From positions 917,409 through 981,408 of the forward strand of contig NZ_LS991952.1 of the NCBI RefSeq assembly GCF_900476085.1: a DNA stretch of 64,000 bases, given 5' to 3'. The notes beneath the pieces are model-generated. The model was not told where the DNA came from. It made no database searches and saw nothing but the letters and a program-made list of their open reading frames with translations. Both the position numbers and the translations under genes were made by a program. The first letter of the stretch is position 1, and each line of letters opens with the position of its first letter. Below are positions 59,643 to 64,000 of this stretch, in pieces. The stretch is from Mycoplasmoides gallisepticum (GTDB lineage Bacteria; Bacillota_I; Bacilli_A; Mycoplasmatales; Mycoplasmoidaceae).

Positions 59643-60818
59643 TTAGTTTGTAGATGAAGGCGCTAAAACTTGAACAAATTTAAGCTTGAACTGGTCGTTA
59701 TTTTTTTCGCACACCTTCAAGATACAACCAGATATTGCTGATTGTAATAAAAGCTTAAATTCTATATCCTTTGATTCGAACATCTTGATATGTTCTTGAA
59801 GATAAAAAGGATTAAGATTTATATCCTTAACTTCTCCTTGAAATTCGCTAATATCAAATTCAGAGTTGTAAGAAGCGATATCAAATGAATTAGTACTTAT
59901 TCTTAATGTGTTTTTCAGAATCTCAAAATTAGCATCAGCGTTGTTTTTACCCTGATCTGACAGAGATAAAACCCCAGTTAATGCATGGAGGTTGTTACTG
60001 ATAAGGTCTTTATCTACAACAAAGCTACTCACAACCTTGTTTGCATTCAGAATTTTTTTAAACTCAGGGAAGGGTTCGTTTTCCACTCTTAGATATAAAA
60101 CGAACTTATTATTTGTTAGCACAACCTTGTCGCTTTTTTTACTAATCTTCAACAGTAATTGATCTTTGTCTTTTAAAAAGGCTGCAACATAAGAAAGTGA
60201 AAGAGCGTTAACTGAAAAATTAAATTTAGCTTTAAGAGCATCTTCAGTATCATTTACTTTGTAATAACAGCTAGATAATTTAATCGCATCAGACCCAGTG
60301 ATTCAGATGTTCATGTCATCTGCTTCCTTTTGAAAATTAATAGCTGAACTAATAGAGTTTTTTGTAGTTTGGAATGAAGTTGAGTGAATAACTTTTTTAA
60401 TGCTCTTTGCGAATAAAAAACTGTCTACATCAATAACACTGAAGTTAGAATCGTCAATTTCAATTTCAGGATAAGAAACATCTTCTTCAAGGTTAAGTGA
60501 TGTTTGCATTTTTCCAGCCCTGATAATTAACTGATTATCAAGTTTAGCAAGTGTAAAGTTATCAGACACGATTGATTGAATAATCGTTATAAGTTTTTTT
60601 GCATTAACAATTACTTCACCTTCTTCTTCAACATCGATATCATCTTCAATTTTGTAAATCGATGAAACCTGTCCATTACTAGAGTATATTTTGCACTCTT
60701 TGTTGTCGATCTTAATATAAAGATTCTTCAGTAATTGTTCAAAGTTGTTGTCTGAAGAAAAATTACTTGAAAACTTAATAGCTTCTAAAAATGAGCTTTT
60801 GCTAGTAAAAAATTTCAT
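59643..60818 (-). CDS. dnaN: DNA polymerase III beta subunit (sliding clamp)
   Basis: A 391-residue frame from ATG 60816-60818, read through one TGA near 60,300. It forms the ring clamp for replicative polymerase. The sequence is divergent as in mycoplasmas but has the three-domain rhythm: [13 protein letters not shown] start, [22 protein letters not shown] and the C-terminal F-V-Q-V-L-A-P. It is the first gene leftward from the origin gap, close to two DnaA boxes. Confidence 0.9.
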
Positions 60819-60862
60819 TAGATATATTTTATATTTTATTTTTTATTATTAACCATGATAAT

Positions 60863-60883
60863 TGTTGATAAATCTGTGGATAA
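60863..60883 (-). promoter_or_regulatory. Two tandem DnaA boxes
   Basis: TGTGGATAA at 60875-60883 is the perfect complement of TTATCCACA. TGTTGATAA at 60863-60871 differs by one base. Their starts are 12 bases apart and they have the same orientation, about 45-65 bases before the dnaN start. Confidence 0.75.
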
Positions 60884-62707
60884 CTCTAAAAAAATTCCGG
60901 ATTTATAAAAGTACATTAAAATATTTATATTTTAATGTAAATATTATATCACTTTTTCACAAAAACGTGTATTATATATAAGGAGTTTTGTAAATTATTT
61001 AACTATATTACTATGTAATATAGTTATTATATCAAAACAAACTAAAACAGTAGAGCAACCTTTAAAAATTAACTAAAAACTAAATACAAATTTGTTTATA
61101 GACGAAAGTTTTTCTATTAATATCCCCACATTAACTCTATCAAAACCCCTATACTAAAAAAAAAACACACACTCTGAATACATAACTTGTATGTAAAGTT
61201 TGAGTGAAGTTAAATCGCTTTAATATTGTAACAATATTGTTTGTAAAAATATTTATTTAATATGAAAAAAATATTGTGATTTTTATCGGAAATATTGTGA
61301 TTTTCTAATTCAGGCCAATTAAAAATATCAAAACTAATTACTTAAATAAAAATATCAATAAATAAATTAAAAAACTTATTAACATTTCTACTAAGAGAGT
61401 TGGTATTTGGAAATAATATTAAAGTAATACACAATATTAAAAAAATATTATTAGTATTTAAACGATTAAGTACTTTTTCATTCTTTTGTCTATCTGTAAA
61501 AGACACTAGGTAAGGATTACTTTATTAACAAGATAAAGAGAAAAGAATTTATTTTTAATAATACGATTTTAATATTTTTAAAATATTATTCAATTTACGT
61601 TGTTTTATTACCAAAAATAGAATATTAAAACAATATTTATAAGTTAATTAAAATTAATACTTTTTAAAACAGAACAACAATATTATTTCAATATGGTCAC
61701 AGTAGTCACAATAAAGTTGATAATATTTAAATAATATTAATTAAATATTTATTCAAGAATTTATTATTCTTGAATAACAGCAAAATAAACTTTTATAGAA
61801 CTGAAGAGCATTCTTAAAAAAGAAAAAACCTAATGCTAACGGCATCAGAATTAACTAATACGAAAATAATATTTGATTACAAGAGAAGCAAATAATATTG
61901 TTAAGGGATCAATATTGTAATAATATTAAAATCATATCATTGAAAGTTAATGCTTACCAGTAATATTACTAACAGATAGTTTAATGTAGATGTATTAATA
62001 TTATAATAATATTAAAGTCATATTGTAAAAAGTTTATCTTTAGCAAAAAATACTACTAAACGGAGAATTTAATATAGATATATCATTAATATTTAAATAA
62101 TATTACTTCATAAGGAAGCAATAATAACAAATATTCTTAACTTATAAATAAGCAATATATTAATAATACGGTAACAATATTGTTTTAATACTACATTCGT
62201 AATAAAGCTAGTTTAAGAGATTATTAAAATAATATTGCTTTGAAACTGTTAAAAATTATCTTTCTTAACAATATTGCCAAATCCGATTTTGTTTTACTTC
62301 AACGGGAATAAGTTTTTAACTAAACTTTGCAGTCTAATTACTAAAAATATAAAAACAAACTTAGGACTAAAAAGATTTAAAATGATTAGCGTAAGGCTGA
62401 GGTTTTAGTTTAAATATACAAAGTAAAGTATTTTTTATTTAAAACAAGTTTTAAAAATACCAAAATGATATTTTATTAATATTGTTATCTATATCAAGAT
62501 TTATAATATGTTTTCTTGAGCACTTTTTTCAAGATTACCTAATAACAATATATCTTTAATATTTAATTACTAGGAAAATAATATTGCGAAAATTACCGAG
62601 CTTTTTATTTTATTATTTTGCTCCACAATAAAAAACTTCACAACTATTTTAATTGTTTGTTTTCTAACAATATAACTAATATTATTTTAATATGAATATT
62701 ATATTGT

Positions 62708-62713
62708 TATAAT
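62708..62713 (+). promoter_or_regulatory. -10 box TATAAT of parA
   Basis: A perfect TATAAT 18 bases before ATG 62731, giving a nearly leaderless transcript, with AATATT repeats over and around it. Autoregulation by the RHH-like protein would be possible. Confidence 0.6.
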
Positions 62714-62730
62714 ATTAATAACGATAAATT

Positions 62731-63519
62731 ATGATCATTTCATTTATTAACAATAAAGGTGGTGTTTTGAAAACAACCCTAGCCACTAACATATGTGGGG
62801 TGTTTTCTAAATTTTTTCCTAAATCAAGGTCAGTTATTGTTGACTTAGATGGTCAAGGTAACGTATCTGCTACATTTGGTCAACATCCAGAACGTTTAAA
62901 AAACACACTTATTGATATCTTTAGAGGTGAAAAAGATATTGATGATTGTGTGCTAAATGTATTTCCTTCTATAGATATTCTTCCTTCTAATCACGAACTT
63001 AGCTTTGTTGATATGGATGTGGCTAGAAAAGAATACAAATTATCTGTAATAAAAAACCTAATTGAAAAATTAGAAGAAATGTATGATTTTGTGTTTTTAG
63101 ACACTCCTCCCGCAATGTCTACTATTGTTTCTGTATCTATGCACATATCAGATATGATAGTTATTCCTTTCGAACCAGATCAATATTCTATTTTAGGTTT
63201 GTTAAGAGTTATTGATACAATTGAAACTTTTAGAGAAAGAAATGAAGATTTAAAAGTTTTGGTTGTTCCTACCAAGGTGAATGCTAGAACAAGATTACAT
63301 AATGATGTCTTAAATATAGTAAAGACAAAATTAAGCAAAAAAAATATTCCGTTAAGTAAAAATATAGTTTCTTTTACGACTAAATCCTCAGCATCAGTAG
63401 GTTATGAAAAATTACCGATAGTTTTAATTAATCAACGCTCAAAATATCAAGAAGAATATATCGAAATTACCAAAGAAATTATTAATTTATTAAAGGATAA
63501 CAAGAACAATGGAAAATAA
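62731..63519 (+). CDS. parA: ParA/Soj-family chromosome partitioning ATPase
   Basis: A 262-residue protein from ATG 62731. The deviant Walker A is N-N-K-G-G-V-L-K-T-T, with Leu where Gly is usual, as I recall for the M. genitalium/M. pneumoniae homologues. Walker A' follows in I-V-D-L-D-G-Q-G-N-V-S, Walker B in F-V-F-L-D-T-P-P-A, then F-E-P-D-Q-Y-S. ParA ATPases bind DNA non-specifically and move ParB-parS complexes. Here the partner is not a classical ParB. It overlaps the next gene by 11 bases, so both are co-translated. Confidence 0.94.
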   Translation: MIISFINNKGGVLKTTLATNICGVFSKFFPKSRSVIVDLDGQGNVSATFGQHPERLKNTLIDIFRGEKDIDDCVLNVFPSIDILPSNHELSFVDMDVARKEYKLSVIKNLIEKLEEMYDFVFLDTPPAMSTIVSVSMHISDMIVIPFEPDQYSILGLLRVIDTIETFRERNEDLKVLVVPTKVNARTRLHNDVLNIVKTKLSKKNIPLSKNIVSFTTKSSASVGYEKLPIVLINQRSKYQEEYIEITKEIINLLKDNKNNGK

Positions 63520-63985
63520 AAAAGCTAAAAAAAAAGAACGAAGATTTACAGATCTTAGCGCAGATTTAGACGAAGAAGTAGAAAAAATTGATCCTGAGTA
63601 CGAAGATTTTAAAGAAATAAAGATCGAGAAAAATAAAGATAATCAGGTAATAGATAAAAATGATCCGTTCTTTTATTCTGAATCTTTTGAAGAAGCAAGA
63701 ATTCAACTTATAAAAGATAAAAAAGTAGAAGTAAAGAAAGAAGAAGAAAAAGTTCAAGAAACAACGGTAAAAAATAAGATTTCTGAGGCTAAAAAAGAAG
63801 AAGCTAAAGATGTTTATATCGACAGCAGCTTAGAAATCGCAAGTCAAGAACCTTTAACTAAAGGAATGCATTTTTATACAAACTCAAGAATTATTAGAAA
63901 AGTAAGAGAGTGTGCTAAAAATAAAGGATTAAGTATATCAAGATTAATAACAATGATTCTTGATAAAAGTATTAAAGAGGAATAA
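63509..63985 (+). CDS. Small protein with ribbon-helix-helix-like C-terminus, probable ParA partner
   Basis: A 158-residue protein starting inside parA. Residues 1-115 are highly charged (Lys/Glu) and likely disordered. The last 40 have the pattern of an RHH domain: a short strand H-F-Y-T-N-S-R-I-I-R-K-V, then a helix, turn G-L-S-I-S-R-L and a second helix ending in I-K-E-E. RHH proteins bind short palindromic operators as dimers of dimers and serve as ParB in many plasmids. The AATATT array beside it is a natural candidate target. This role is inferred. Confidence 0.7.
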   Translation: MENKKAKKKERRFTDLSADLDEEVEKIDPEYEDFKEIKIEKNKDNQVIDKNDPFFYSESFEEARIQLIKDKKVEVKKEEEKVQETTVKNKISEAKKEEAKDVYIDSSLEIASQEPLTKGMHFYTNSRIIRKVRECAKNKGLSISRLITMILDKSIKEE

Positions 63986-64000
63986 AATAGGTAAGATTTC

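Larger units (their letters stand above)
60819..62730. other. Replication origin region (oriC), non-coding, AT-rich, with AATATT array
   Basis: About 1.9 kb with no convincing ORF between divergent dnaN (left) and parA-like (right), the known oriC position in this group. Two DnaA boxes lie near dnaN. From 61,220 to 62,720 the hexamer AATATT recurs dozens of times, often as CAATATTG, TAATATTA or paired TAATAATATT units, at irregular spacing. It may act as a DNA-unwinding element, a DnaA/ATP-DnaA array or a centromere-like target for the adjacent ParA and RHH-like proteins. Confidence 0.75.

Noticed and set aside
61220..62720. AATATT array as a CRISPR array
   Set aside because: Units are too short, spacing is irregular and no conserved repeat or unique spacer pattern is seen.
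63566..63757. Minus-strand Phe/Tyr-rich ORF in the RHH-like gene
   Set aside because: It is the antisense of a Lys/Glu-rich coding region and has no signal or family character.

Overview
The window comes from a wall-less mollicute that reads UGA as tryptophan: nearly every long gene is only continuous if TGA is sense, base composition is strongly AT-rich, and acylated lipoprotein signals and Lgt are present. The order dnaN, dnaJ-like, gyrB, gyrA, serS, tmk, holB, mnmE, tatD is the order known from Mycoplasma genitalium (MG001-MG009). The parA-like gene lies across the origin gap. This places the organism in the M. pneumoniae cluster. Avian M. gallisepticum or its sister M. imitans is my best guess from memory of gene content, not a database result. 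Genes were joined across in-frame TGA codons; only TAA and TAG were treated as stops.

Layout. (1) 1-10.2 kb: leftward surface-protein genes. They are a truncated membrane-anchored protein, a 1198-residue lipoprotein, two paralogous Ser/Thr/Asn-rich proteins that each contain one in-frame TAA, and a small Asn/Gln-rich two-TM protein. (2) 10.3-18.8 kb: a scrap zone. A SpoU-type methyltransferase pseudogene is joined head-on to an aldehyde dehydrogenase fragment. Next come an intact MIB-like immunoglobulin-binding gene, a broken F1-like ATPase remnant, a frameshifted MIP-type protease, the stump of another MIB gene and a lipoprotein pseudogene. (3) 18.9-26.0 kb: ligA, tRNA-Gly, msrA, a SNF2-family helicase and an unknown protein. 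(4) 26.1-42.0 kb, leftward: the full version of the block in (2). Read along its own strand it runs aldehyde dehydrogenase, MIB-F, MIB-E, MIB-D, F1-like remnant, intact MIP protease, MIB-C pseudogene, MIB-B. (5) 42.1-60.8 kb: housekeeping genes, namely HD phosphohydrolase, gltX, folD, lgt, hprK, a membrane protein, then tatD to dnaN. (6) 60.8-62.7 kb: a very AT-rich non-coding origin region with DnaA boxes next to dnaN and a dense array of AATATT motifs. (7) 62.7-64 kb: ParA-like ATPase and a small protein with a ribbon-helix-helix-like C-terminus.

How it fits together. MIB proteins are known to capture antibody, and MIP (DUF31-type serine protease) to cleave it. Here at least five intact MIB paralogues face one intact MIP. 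The F1-like ATPase that accompanies MIB-MIP in other mycoplasmas is reduced to a fusion scar in both copies. The block at 10.86-17.87 kb is an inverted, decayed duplicate of the block at 30-41.6 kb. Its MIB gene looks like a recombinant with a MIB-F front and a MIB-D back, which would explain the missing MIB-E. At the other end, the origin region with its AATATT array, ParA and the RHH-like protein may form a non-canonical segregation or origin-control module.

Limits: no alignment or search was run; identities were read by eye. Single-base indels in homopolymers could be sequencing errors, phase variation or true decay.
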